NCBI GenBank assembly: GCA_016872285.1
Contig: VGZZ01000005.1
Coordinates: forward strand, 1 to 64,000
Length of the DNA: 64,000 bases
Source of the DNA: SAR202 cluster bacterium
GTDB taxonomy: Bacteria > Chloroflexota > Dehalococcoidia > Lucifugimonadales > GCA-2712585
Reading direction: 5' to 3'
The translations under genes were made by a program, and so were the position numbers. How positions within the stretch are numbered: the first letter of the stretch is position 1; each line of letters starts with the position of its first letter. Of this stretch, positions 55,765 through 63,939 are shown in pieces. The notes beneath the pieces are model-generated. The model worked only from the letters and a program-made list of their open reading frames with translations, was not told where the DNA came from and searched no databases.

Positions 55765-56193
55765 GTGGCGAAAATTCCTGAGCTAAAAGAGCAGTACCTG
55801 TCCCTGGACAGGGAGATCAAATGGAAAGGCGAGGAGGTTATCGACACCGGATGCCTACTAGCCTTCGAGTACGAATACCCCGACCAGCCGGCTGAAGTCA
55901 AAATCGACACCGACGAATTCACCGCCGTCTGCCCCTGGACCGGCCTCCCCGACTACGGCGTCCTCACCATCCACTACACGCCGTCGGACAAAGTCATCGA
56001 GCTCAAGTCCCTTAAGTACTATCTGTTCTCGTATCGAGACGTTGGCATCGTCCAGGAGCACGCCGCCAACCGCATCCTCAACGACCTCGTCGCCCTATGC
56101 CGCCCCCGCAGCATGAAAATAACCCTGGACTACAAAGTCCGAGGCGGCATCCACACCGTCGTCACCACCGAATACCCCACGGCCAACGCCTAA
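55765..56193 (+). CDS. queF: NADPH-dependent 7-cyano-7-deazaguanine (preQ0) reductase QueF
   Basis: 142 residues, the short unimodular type. Catalytic C56 and D63 in FTAVCPWTGLPDYG, and the QueF signature ELKSLKYYLFSYRDVGIVQE. Makes preQ1 for tRNA queuosine. GTG start with GGAGG 4 nt or so upstream of the spacer. Other queuosine genes are not in the window. Confidence 0.96.
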   Translation: MAKIPELKEQYLSLDREIKWKGEEVIDTGCLLAFEYEYPDQPAEVKIDTDEFTAVCPWTGLPDYGVLTIHYTPSDKVIELKSLKYYLFSYRDVGIVQEHAANRILNDLVALCRPRSMKITLDYKVRGGIHTVVTTEYPTANA

Positions 56194-56203
56194 ACGCATT
56201 CTT

Positions 56204-56257
56204 GTCATTCTGAGCTAAGTCCTTCTGTACTCGGAAGGACTTAGTCGAAGAATCTGT
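56204..56257. repeat. Family R4 hairpin repeat, copy E
   Basis: GTCATTCTGAGCT, stem AAGTCCTTC, loop TGTACTCG, GAAGGACTT, then AGTCGAAGAATCTG. The inner stem is longer than and different from the other copies but fully paired. Confidence 0.75.
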
Positions 56258-56347
56258 TCTCACATCAAACCTGGCCTCATCTTAGGCTGGATGAATCCAC
56301 TATTTTTGTAGGGGCGAGGTGACCTCGACCATCCCTGCAACGCCCAC

Positions 56348-56665
56348 CTACTTCTTCCTCCCCACCAAAACGTCCTCTCCGCTCACCCTCACTTCATATA
56401 CAGACAACGCCTCGTCAGCCGGCGGCGACTCCGGCTGCCCCGTCTTGATATTAAATATCGCCGCGTGTATCGGGCACTCCACCAGGTGGCCGTCAAAATA
56501 CCCCTCCGAAAGCAGCCCGCCCGCGTGTGTGCACTCCTCCCCGACAGCGTAAAACTCCCCGCCTAGGTTCACAATCATAACCCGTTCCGTCCCTATCTCC
56601 ACCACCTTCAGCTTCCCCGGCGGGATCTCAGCGGTCGTAGCTGCCTTTCTAAACTCCTCTGCCAT
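56348..56665 (-). CDS. Rieske-type [2Fe-2S] ferredoxin
   Basis: 105 residues. Both Rieske boxes are intact: C45-T-H47 (EECTHAGG) and C64-PI-H67 (VECPIHAAIF). A small soluble protein without signal or membrane anchor, like dioxygenase ferredoxins or NirD. Partner oxygenase not found nearby. ATG at 56665 chosen; a GTG two codons earlier is possible, and AGAGGTG lies just upstream. Confidence 0.92.
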   Translation of the reverse strand: MAEEFRKAATTAEIPPGKLKVVEIGTERVMIVNLGGEFYAVGEECTHAGGLLSEGYFDGHLVECPIHAAIFNIKTGQPESPPADEALSVYEVRVSGEDVLVGRKK

Positions 56666-56788
56666 GCGCACCTCTGCTGGAATAACTAGCTGCCCATTTT
56701 AAGACTAGCCCTAATCGACGGCCAGCCAGCCAGATTATAGCTGCTTTACGTAGCGCACAAAAGGCTGGCTTTCCTTCGCAGTTTATCC

Positions 56789-56817
56789 TTGACTTGCCCC
56801 TACCCCTTGGCTAGAAT
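56789..56817 (+). promoter_or_regulatory. Promoter for the 2-oxoacid dehydrogenase leader
   Basis: TTGACT (56789-56794), 17 bp spacer, TAGAAT (56812-56817). Predicted start near 56824 gives a leader of about 190 nt ahead of the E1alpha gene. Confidence 0.6.
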
Positions 56818-56823
56818 CGAATT

Positions 56824-56996
56824 ATGCTCTCATCCGCTAATCTGGGATAGCGTATCTCTTGCATCAACCAATTCATTACACAGCGCAATTCATGAGGATA
56901 ATTATTGAGGCTATCATAATTACCAAGGGCTTCGGCCCTGAGACACATACGCACGGAAAATTCCTGGGGGCACATCAAATGCCCCCAAGTGTTTTT
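56824..56996 (+). ncRNA. Structured leader RNA candidate upstream of the E1alpha gene
   Basis: Between promoter and terminator lie a TAATTAT/ATAATTA stem (56900-56930 region), the very stable hairpin AGGGC-TTCG-GCCCT at about 56928-56942, and the terminal TGGGGGCA/TGCCCCCA stem. No ORF of note. It may be a cis-regulatory leader (riboswitch or attenuator) or a small RNA. No known class such as a T-box was recognised. Confidence 0.4.
56965..56996 (+). terminator. Intrinsic terminator/attenuator before the E1alpha gene
   Basis: Perfect 8-bp stem TGGGGGCA/TGCCCCCA, loop CATCAAA, followed by AGTGTTTTT. It ends 21 bp before the ATG, on the coding strand of the operon. Confidence 0.75.
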
Positions 56997-57016
56997 CAGA
57001 CGACTGGGAGGTTAAC

Positions 57017-58051
57017 ATGGCCCAGCTAAAAGAACGACCAGCCACCAGCCACAGCGCATCACTGCCCCACCACGACTTGAGCGTCTCCGACTCCCAGATG
57101 CTCGAGCTCTACTCCAAGATGGTCCTGGCTCGTGGCTTGGACGAACGCCTCTGGGCCTTGAACCGCCAGGGCAAAGTCCCCCTCCTAGCCTCCTGCCAGG
57201 GCCTCGAGTCCGCCTCCGTCGGCAACGCCTTTGCCGCCCTCCAGGAAGGCGGATGCTTCTTCTTCTCTTATTACCGCGAGCTTCCCCTCCGCCTCATGCT
57301 GGGCCTCTCGCCTCTGGATATCATGGTGGCCCACTACGGCAAGGCCGCTGACGCTTTCAACGCCGGCCGTCAGTTCCTCTTCCAGGGCTACTCCCCCAAA
57401 CACCCCATCATCATCAACTCCAATGTTGTCGGCTCCAGCCTCTGCCATGCCACCGGCTACGCCCTGGGCTGCAAGACCCTGGGCGAGGACACAGTAGTCC
57501 TCGTCTCCTTCGGCGACGGCGGCTCCAGTGAGGGCGAGGCCCATGAGGCTATGAACTTCGCCGGCATCCATAAGCTTCCCATTGTCTTTATCTGCTACAA
57601 CAACAAGCTCGCCATATCCGTCCCCCAACGAAAGCAGATGGCCATCGACAACCTCGCCGACCGCGCCCCCGGCTACGGCTTCCCCGGCTACTCCATTGAC
57701 GGCATGGATATCCTGTCTGTCATAAAACACACCCGCGAGGCCATCCAGCGCGCCCGCTCCAAGGACGGCGGCCCCACCCTCCTCGAGTTCAAGGTCGAGC
57801 GTCTGAAACCTCACACCTCCGACGACGACGACCGCAAGTACCGCACCCCGGAAGAACTGGACCTCGTGCGCCGCCGTGACCCCCTACCCATCTTCCGCTC
57901 CTATCTCCTCGAACACGGAGTCATCACTGACGAGCAAGACCGGCTTATCCAGGCCCAGGTAAAAGAGAAGATTGACCAGGCCACCGAGGCGGCGGAGAAG
58001 GAGCCTTGGCCTGATCCCTCCACCCTCCTAAACCACGTTTATTCTCCCTAA
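57017..58051 (+). CDS. 2-oxoacid (branched-chain/pyruvate) dehydrogenase E1 alpha subunit
   Basis: 344 residues. The thiamine diphosphate motif runs from GDG at 166-168 (SFGDGGSSEGEAHEAMN) to NN at 195-196. It decarboxylates the 2-oxoacid with E1beta and transfers the acyl group to E2 lipoate. Sequence alone does not separate pyruvate from branched-chain substrates; the branched-chain form is favoured slightly by the SYYRELPLRL region. GGGAGGTT lies 4 nt upstream of the ATG. First gene of the E1-E2 cluster. Confidence 0.9.
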   Translation: MAQLKERPATSHSASLPHHDLSVSDSQMLELYSKMVLARGLDERLWALNRQGKVPLLASCQGLESASVGNAFAALQEGGCFFFSYYRELPLRLMLGLSPLDIMVAHYGKAADAFNAGRQFLFQGYSPKHPIIINSNVVGSSLCHATGYALGCKTLGEDTVVLVSFGDGGSSEGEAHEAMNFAGIHKLPIVFICYNNKLAISVPQRKQMAIDNLADRAPGYGFPGYSIDGMDILSVIKHTREAIQRARSKDGGPTLLEFKVERLKPHTSDDDDRKYRTPEELDLVRRRDPLPIFRSYLLEHGVITDEQDRLIQAQVKEKIDQATEAAEKEPWPDPSTLLNHVYSP

Positions 58052-58103
58052 GTGTCCTGCAGTAGCTCACACTTGAGGCGCAAAAATGTACTGCTCGGCT
58101 CCA

Positions 58104-58190
58104 AGGAAATTCCTTCTCCCCTTGTGGGAGAAGGCGCAGGTTGAAGACTCGCCGTGGCGAGATGAGGGTTGAAACCCTGTGGACACAATT
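58104..58190. repeat. Dispersed repeat, family R2, between E1alpha and E1beta genes
   Basis: CTTCTCCCCTTGTGGGAGAAG hairpin, GACTCGCCGTGGCGAG hairpin and GAGGGTTGAAACCCTG. It separates two genes that normally lie next to each other. Confidence 0.75.
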
Positions 58191-58267
58191 CGAGCATTAA
58201 TACCAACCATTCCCTACTCTCCGATTCAGTCTCAAAAAACTAGCGTAAGACTCTAAAGGGAGCTTCT

Positions 58268-59251
58268 ATGGCCGCAAAATCTGTCATCGAAGCCATCCGT
58301 GAAGCCATGCTGGAGGAGATGCGCGCCGACTCCCGCGTTATGGTCCTGGGCGAGGACGTCGGCAAGCGCGGCGGCGTCTTCCTCGCCACCCAGGGCTTCA
58401 TCGAAGAGTTCGGCGAAGCCCGCGTCATCGATACCCCCCTCGCCGAGGCCTCCATCGCCGGCATCTCCGTCGGCCTCGCCTTCAAGGGCCTCCGCCCCAT
58501 CGCAGAAATCCAATTCTCCGACTTCTGGTGGCCCGCCTGTAACCAGATCATCGGCGAGGCCTCCCGCGCCCACTACGGCAGCAACGGCGCCCTCAGCGTC
58601 CCCATGGTCGTCCGCATCCCCTACGGCGGCGGCGTCCTCGGCGGTCTCTACCACTCCCAGAGCATCGAAGGCTATCTCTACAACACCCCCGGCCTCAAGG
58701 TCATCACCCCTGCTACCCCCTACGACGCCAAGGGCCTCCTCAAAGCCTCTATTCGAGATAACAACCCTGTCATCTTCCTCGAGCACAAAAAGACCTACCG
58801 CGCCGTCCGTGGCGAAGTCCCCGACGGCGACTACATCATCCCCATCGGCGTCGCCGACGTTAAGCGGCAGGGTTCCGACATCAGCCTCTTCTCCTATGGC
58901 CTCACCATGCATTACAGCCTGGAAGCCGCCGCCCGGCTGGAAAAAGAGGGCGTCAGCGTGGAGGTCGTCGACCTCCGTACCCTGCGGCCCCTGGACAAGG
59001 ACACCATCCTCGCCTCCGCCAGGAAGACCGGCAAGGTCCTTATCGCCCACGAGGCCAACGTCATCGGCGGAGTCGGCGCTGAAGTCGCCGCCATCATCGC
59101 CGCCGACGCCTTCGAGTATCTCGACGCGCCTATCCATCGCATCGGCGGCCCCGACGCCCCGGGCATGGCCTTCGCTCCTACCCTCGAAAGCGCCTACATG
59201 CTCAACCCCGACAAGATTTCCGCCGCCCTCCGCGAGTTGGCGGCCTACTAG
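58268..59251 (+). CDS. 2-oxoacid dehydrogenase E1 beta subunit
   Basis: 327 residues, normal length. VMVLGEDVGKRGGVFLATQG at the N-terminus, the pyrimidine-domain AEIQFSDFWWPACNQI, and the C-terminal transketolase-like VSVEVVDLRTLRPLD. Forms the alpha2beta2 E1 with the upstream gene. GGGAG is 7 nt before the ATG. The E2 gene follows after 6 bp. Confidence 0.94.
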   Translation: MAAKSVIEAIREAMLEEMRADSRVMVLGEDVGKRGGVFLATQGFIEEFGEARVIDTPLAEASIAGISVGLAFKGLRPIAEIQFSDFWWPACNQIIGEASRAHYGSNGALSVPMVVRIPYGGGVLGGLYHSQSIEGYLYNTPGLKVITPATPYDAKGLLKASIRDNNPVIFLEHKKTYRAVRGEVPDGDYIIPIGVADVKRQGSDISLFSYGLTMHYSLEAAARLEKEGVSVEVVDLRTLRPLDKDTILASARKTGKVLIAHEANVIGGVGAEVAAIIAADAFEYLDAPIHRIGGPDAPGMAFAPTLESAYMLNPDKISAALRELAAY

Positions 59252-59257
59252 CAGGCT

Positions 59258-60583
59258 ATGGCTAAAATCCTCATCGAGCTTCCCCAGGTGGGCGAGTCCG
59301 TCGTCGAAGGCGTTATCGACAAGTGGCTGAAAAAGCCCGGCGATAAGGTCTCCAAGTTCGACCCCCTCGTTGAAGTCGTCACCGACAAGGTCAATATGGA
59401 GGTCCCTTCTCCCTACGACGGCGTCATCACCCGCATCCTCGCCCAGGAAGGCGCCACCATCCCCATGGGCGCCCCCATCGCCGAGCTTGAGACCTCTGAC
59501 CCTGCCGCCCTCCAGGCCCAGCCGTCCTCCCACAGCGCGCCCGCCACGGTTCCCACGGCGCCCTCTACCCCCAACACCATCGGCACGCTAGTCGAAGACA
59601 GCCTTGGCGTCGGCCCTACCGGCGGCGGCGCAGGCCCCAACGGCCAGCCCTCTGAGACCCCGGCTGGCGCCTCCGTCGCCACCGAAGAACGCTTCTACTC
59701 CCCCATCGTCATGAAACTTGCCAAAGAACACGCCATAGACCTCGCTCAGGTCAAGGGCACCGGCATGGCAGGCCGCGTGACCAAGAAAGACGTCCTCGAA
59801 TACGTTGAGTCCCGCCCCAAAGCCGGCGTCGCGGCCCCGGCCCGGACTCCCACACCAGCCCCCTCAACCCCCACCCGTCCCAGCGCCGACGAGGAAGAAG
59901 TCGCTGTCTCCCCCATCCGGCGCACCATCGCCCAGCACATGGCCCGCAGCGCCGCCGAAATCCCCCACGCATGGGCCATGATCGAAGCCGATGTTACAGA
60001 ACTCGTGAAGCGCCGTCAGGCTGTTCGAGAGGACTTCAAGCGCCGCGAAGGCGTGGACCTCACCGCCCTCCCCTTCGTCATCAAAGCCGTAGTCGAGTCC
60101 CTCAAAGAGCATCCCCTCCTTAACTCCACCTGGCGCGACGGCAAAATTATCCTCAAGAAGCGCATCAACATAGGCGTCGCCGCCGCCGCGCCCGAAGGCC
60201 TCGTCGTGCCCGTCATCCACGACGCCGACGCCATGAGCGTCGCCCGCCTCAACAAGGCCGTCCGCGACCTGGCCGACCGCGCCCGCCAGAACAAGCTGAC
60301 CCTCGCCGACGTTCAGGGCGGCACCTTCAGCGTCAACAACACCGGCGCCATCGGCACCATCATCAGCCGGCCCATCATCAACCACCCCCAGGCCGCTATC
60401 CTCACCACCGAGACCATCCAGAAACGTCCCGTCGTCATCAACGACGCCATCACCATCCGCTCCATGATGAACCTCTGCCTCTCCTTCGACCACCGCATCC
60501 TAGACGGCGCAGAGGTCGGCACCTTCCTCCAGTCCGTCAAACGCAAGCTGGAACGCATGGGCGCAGACACCCCCCTCCACTAA
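59258..60583 (+). CDS. Dihydrolipoamide acyltransferase E2
   Basis: 441 residues. One lipoyl domain with acceptor K44 in VVTDKVNMEVP, a Ala/Pro/Thr linker, a peripheral-subunit-binding domain (about 143-180, VKGTGMAGRVTKKDVLEYV), a second Pro-rich linker and the catalytic domain with H412-R-I-L-D-G. Core of the complex. The E3 gene is absent here, so it must be elsewhere. LipB downstream supplies the lipoyl group. Confidence 0.95.
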   Translation: MAKILIELPQVGESVVEGVIDKWLKKPGDKVSKFDPLVEVVTDKVNMEVPSPYDGVITRILAQEGATIPMGAPIAELETSDPAALQAQPSSHSAPATVPTAPSTPNTIGTLVEDSLGVGPTGGGAGPNGQPSETPAGASVATEERFYSPIVMKLAKEHAIDLAQVKGTGMAGRVTKKDVLEYVESRPKAGVAAPARTPTPAPSTPTRPSADEEEVAVSPIRRTIAQHMARSAAEIPHAWAMIEADVTELVKRRQAVREDFKRREGVDLTALPFVIKAVVESLKEHPLLNSTWRDGKIILKKRINIGVAAAAPEGLVVPVIHDADAMSVARLNKAVRDLADRARQNKLTLADVQGGTFSVNNTGAIGTIISRPIINHPQAAILTTETIQKRPVVINDAITIRSMMNLCLSFDHRILDGAEVGTFLQSVKRKLERMGADTPLH

Positions 60584-60635
60584 TCAGCGATCGCCGTCTA
60601 TCCCCTCTGTATGCCTGACTCATACTTGTGGATTG

Positions 60636-60855
60636 GCTTATGAAAAACGCGAACCTTTTGAACCGACGGGTTCGGGCTATCCCCTCAGGTTCTCCCTCTT
60701 CTCCTATTACAAAGGAGAAGAGGGAGTTAGACGCCGTCCTGAGCCTGGCCGAAGGAGGGGGTTGTGGTTCCTCTTTTTCTCTTCCCCTTCTTCCAGCAGG
60801 AAGAAGGGGCCAGGGGATGAAGGTATCCCGCTTAAGAACAAGGTTAGCTTCTCTT
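60636..60855. repeat. Dispersed composite repeat, family R3
   Basis: GGCTTATGAAAAACGCGAAC (also near 32372 and 53873 in variant form), CTTCTCCTATTACAAAGGAGAAG, a reduced GAGCCTGGCCGAAGGAGGGG, a second hairpin CCCCTTCTTCCAGCAGGAAG with its complement, and ATCCCGCTTAAGAACAAGGT. It fills the gap between E2 and lipB. Confidence 0.75.
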
Positions 60856-60868
60856 ACAAGGTACTGAT

Positions 60869-61561
60869 ATGGATCTCTGCCACGTCGCCCACCTCGGCCT
60901 AATCGAATACCACCATGCCTGGGACCTCCAAAAACACCTCGTAGACCAGGTCTCCCGCGCCCAGCGGCCCAACACCCTCCTCCTCCTCCAACACCCCCAC
61001 GTCTACACCCTTGGCCGACGAGGCCAGCGACAGGACATCCTCTTAGATGAAGCGCGCCTCCAAACCCTCGGCGTCCAGGTCGTCGAGTCCGACCGCGGCG
61101 GCCAGGTCACCTACCACGGCCCCGGCCAGCTCGTCGCCTACCCCATCGTCAACCTGCGAGACTGGGGCGGCCCCCTTAAATACGTCCGCACCCTTGAGCA
61201 GGTCATGATCAGCACCCTCGCCGACTACGGCCTCCAGGCCACCCTCATCCCAGGCCTCACCGGCGTCTGGGTCAAAGACGCCAAAATCGGCGCCATCGGC
61301 GTCAAAATCAGCCGGGGCGTCGCCCACCACGGCCTCGCCCTCAACGTCTCCCCCGACCTCTCCTACTTCCAGCACATTATCCCCTGCGGCATTACCGATA
61401 AAAGTGTTGCCTCCATGCAGGCCCTTCTAGGCAAACCCGTCTCCCTGGAAGACGTAGCCTACACCCTTCAGTTCCACTTCGGCCGCCTCATGTCCCTCCG
61501 CATGCTGGAAATCGACCCAATAAAAGAAGGACTTCAACCACAAAGCGCCAGCCGTTCATGA
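60869..61561 (+). CDS. lipB: Octanoyl-[acyl-carrier-protein]-protein N-octanoyltransferase LipB
   Basis: 230 residues. Catalytic pair C173 (HIIPCGITDK) and K139 (DAKIGAIGVK), and the signature GGQVTYHGPGQLVAYPI. Transfers octanoate from ACP to lipoyl domains, the first step in lipoylating the E2 encoded upstream. AAGG lies about 10 nt before the ATG. LipA is not in the window. The last 12 residues are not conserved. Confidence 0.96.
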   Translation: MDLCHVAHLGLIEYHHAWDLQKHLVDQVSRAQRPNTLLLLQHPHVYTLGRRGQRQDILLDEARLQTLGVQVVESDRGGQVTYHGPGQLVAYPIVNLRDWGGPLKYVRTLEQVMISTLADYGLQATLIPGLTGVWVKDAKIGAIGVKISRGVAHHGLALNVSPDLSYFQHIIPCGITDKSVASMQALLGKPVSLEDVAYTLQFHFGRLMSLRMLEIDPIKEGLQPQSASRS

Positions 61562-61607
61562 TGGCAGGAATAAGTAGTCAAATAGCGGCAGTACTACAAC
61601 AAGTGGT

Positions 61608-61775
61608 TTTTGGTCCCCCTGTCTGGTACCCCCTCTTCTCCTATTGCAAAGGAGAAGAGGGGGATAGGGGGTGATGAGGTGCTCTTATTTTTCTTTCCCT
61701 CTTCTCCCGTAGTCGGGAGAAGAGGGACTAAGGGTGATGAGGGCGCCTCGATTAAGAACGAGAATAGCTATTTAA
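61608..61775. repeat. Dispersed repeat, family R3
   Basis: Two hairpins, CTTCTCCTATTGCAAAGGAGAAG and CTTCTCCCGTAGTCGGGAGAAG, each followed by GTGATGAGG, and a tail GATTAAGAACGAGAATAGCT. No gene is seen in the gap 61562-61860. Confidence 0.75.
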
Positions 61776-61860
61776 AAATCTCGCTTAGACTCTACCCCTT
61801 CCTCACCACATACTCCACCCTAGTCTCCGGGGTCGCCACGGCGACCGATCCGTAAAGCGG

Positions 61861-62232
61861 TCAACGCCGCTGATACGTGTCCACTAAGTCCTTCGCCTGC
61901 GTCTTGTCCACCCCCACCAACTCAAACATCATGCGCACCCGGTCGTATATCGAATGCACCTCGTGTACCTTCTCCGTGTCGCGAGTCGCGTCCAGCGACA
62001 CCGACACCCCGGACAGCGGGTACTCCTTCTCCCTCGACAGCCGTTGCAGCATCAGCACCGCGCAGGCCGTCAGCCCAGAAAAGAACGCCTCCCCCGCCGT
62101 AATCGCCTCGTTGGGCCCGCCCACATAGTCCACGTCATCGACCACGAAATGGTTCGTCCGCGCGCTGGTCACACACCTCCCCTTTATCCCCGTGCTCGCC
62201 GAACTCACCGTAAGCGTATGAAAATTAGCCAT
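61861..62232 (-). CDS. OsmC-like peroxiredoxin-family protein
   Basis: 123 residues. OsmC/Ohr fold: GPNEAITAGEAFFSGLTACAVLML contains the conserved second Cys, and GVSVSLDATRDTEKVHEVHS follows. The other redox Cys of typical OsmC is not clearly placed; C20 in KGRCVTSAR is earlier than usual. Thiol peroxidase activity is therefore plausible but not assured. Isolated gene. Confidence 0.82.
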   Translation of the reverse strand: MANFHTLTVSSASTGIKGRCVTSARTNHFVVDDVDYVGGPNEAITAGEAFFSGLTACAVLMLQRLSREKEYPLSGVSVSLDATRDTEKVHEVHSIYDRVRMMFELVGVDKTQAKDLVDTYQRR

Positions 62233-62384
62233 AATACTCCATCCTTTACATTCGCATGAAGGTATTCTTGAAAGTCCTACAACAACACTTTCTACCTACC
62301 TAAAGCCCTTTCTGGTCCTCTCTTCACTTGAACGCCTGATGCCAGTGGAGAATTGTGGCTTAGCTAAGGACTGAGCGCCACCAA

Positions 62385-62600
62385 GAAAATTCCTTCCCCC
62401 TTGATGGGGGAAGGCGCAGGTTGAGGGTGAAGCCCTAGCACTACGCTCCGTCCGCCAGGCTCTGCCACACCTTACACTGGCCTCGCTCCTTCCTCTTCAC
62501 ATTTTGTACCAGAAAACTAGCGCCAGCCACCTTGAGGCCTGTCCCGAGTATCCCCCGAGGGAGGGAAAGGCTAGGTTAGGGGGGTCGGGGTCTTGGCGCT
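62385..62600. repeat. R2 repeat followed by R1 repeat
   Basis: R2 (62385-62472): CCCCCTTGATGGGGG hairpin, GAGGGTGAAGCCCTAGCACTAC and GGCTCTGCCACACC. R1 (62529-62600): TGAGGCCTGTCCCGAGTATC, CCCCCGAGGGAGGGA and TTAGGGGGGTCGGGGTCTTGG. No gene is seen in the gap 62233-62652. Confidence 0.75.
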
Positions 62601-62652
62601 GTGTGCGCTCACATCTCGGACAACCCTTAGGCAGTAAAGTCGTCCTCCGTAA

Positions 62653-63939
62653 CTATACTAACCGAGGAATCACCTCACCCAAAAAGTACCCCAGGCCCGC
62701 CGATATCGCGCCAATCGTCATAATCTCTAACCCCTGCAAAAGCGGCTTCCGCTGCACCAGCCGCCCCTTCGCCATCCCCAGTACAAATAACGAACCCAGC
62801 GCCAGCGCCACCGATATGCCGATGGCCCTCCATCCCTCCTCGAAGAAGTACGGCATAATCGGTATGATGGCGCCGATGATAAACGCCGCCCCCATGGTCA
62901 ACGCGTCCTTTAAAGGGTTCGACGCCAGATCCGGGTCGATGCCCAACTCCTTCTCCACCAGTGTCCTCAGCCATAGCTCCTTATCCGACGCGATATGCTC
63001 CGCCATTTCCCGCGCCTCGTGATAGTTCATGCCCTGCTGGTGGTACAGGAACACCAGCTCTGCCATCTCCTCCGCCGGGTTCTCCTCCAGCTCCTTGGCC
63101 TCTTTCTCAATCTCCGCCGTGAACACATCCCGCTCTGCCTTCGTCCCCAAATACGTCCCCGTCGCCATCGACACCATGCCCGCCAGCGCCCCCGCCAGCC
63201 CCGCGATGACCACCGTCGTCGTGTCGCTGGCGGCCACCGCCGCCCCCACTGCGGTTACCAGCGCCACCGTGCTCATCAGCCCGTCCTGCGCCCCGAACAC
63301 CACCTCCCGAATCCGCCCGAAAGCCGCCACCCGCCACCGCTCCCTCTCCACCTCCCGCACCGCCTCCGGAAACTCGGACTGGGCCTCGGCCACGTGAATG
63401 TCGTCGTGCTTCTTCTCCTGCGGCGCGACCGCTGTCGCGGTCTCGGTCTTGGGTATATCCAATTCAGCAACATCCGCGTCGGAAATATCAGGGAGCCGAG
63501 GCGGCGCCAGCCGTGCCTTATCCTCTTGCTTCCCGTTGAGCTTGCCCTCCATTACGCTAATGGCCTTCAGGAACGACTCTAAGTGGTGCCGCTCCCGGTC
63601 CATCGCCATCGTGAACGCTCGTGCCGCGTCCCGACGCCCCTCGTCCAGCGCGTCCCGTATCATTCGAGGGTACCGGCTGTTTATCTCCTTAGCCTCGCCC
63701 TGTGTTACCTCTTTCAGGTTCTCCAACGTGGAGCGCACCGCGCCGGCAGTCTTCAAATGATTGACGCCGTGGATGTTCTCCGCCCCCGCCGTCTCTTGAA
63801 AAATCTGCGCAATCTCCGGATGCCCCTCCTCCATGGCCTTGGCCGCGTAGGCGTTGTACTTCAGCATCGCCATGGCCTCGCCGATAATGGCGTTCCAGAG
63901 GTTCTTGTCCGTTCTCGACATCGTCTCTAATTCAGCCAT
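62653..63939 (-). CDS. Ferritin-like diiron domain fused to VIT1/CCC1-type metal transporter
   Basis: 428 residues. Residues 1-150 form a rubrerythrin-like four-helix domain with candidate metal ligands (E21 in IGEAMA, E54-x2-H57 in AENIHG, and ERHHLE). A charged linker leads to a VIT1-family domain from about 190: FGAQDGLMSTVALVTAV, then the metal-binding helix region (RDVFTAEIEKEAKELEENP) and about five membrane helices. Likely stores or exports Fe2+/Mn2+. ATG at 63939 is chosen because GAGGTGG sits 4 nt upstream. Confidence 0.92.
   Translation of the reverse strand: MAELETMSRTDKNLWNAIIGEAMAMLKYNAYAAKAMEEGHPEIAQIFQETAGAENIHGVNHLKTAGAVRSTLENLKEVTQGEAKEINSRYPRMIRDALDEGRRDAARAFTMAMDRERHHLESFLKAISVMEGKLNGKQEDKARLAPPRLPDISDADVAELDIPKTETATAVAPQEKKHDDIHVAEAQSEFPEAVREVERERWRVAAFGRIREVVFGAQDGLMSTVALVTAVGAAVAASDTTTVVIAGLAGALAGMVSMATGTYLGTKAERDVFTAEIEKEAKELEENPAEEMAELVFLYHQQGMNYHEAREMAEHIASDKELWLRTLVEKELGIDPDLASNPLKDALTMGAAFIIGAIIPIMPYFFEEGWRAIGISVALALGSLFVLGMAKGRLVQRKPLLQGLEIMTIGAISAGLGYFLGEVIPRLV

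Noticed and set aside
57017-57100. T-box riboswitch upstream of the dehydrogenase operon
   Set aside because: No specifier loop or conserved T-box sequence was found in 56824-56996.
58253-59533. Long antisense frame of 426 codons opposite the E1beta gene
   Set aside because: Gly/Asp/Glu-rich shadow translation of a strongly conserved E1beta coding strand.
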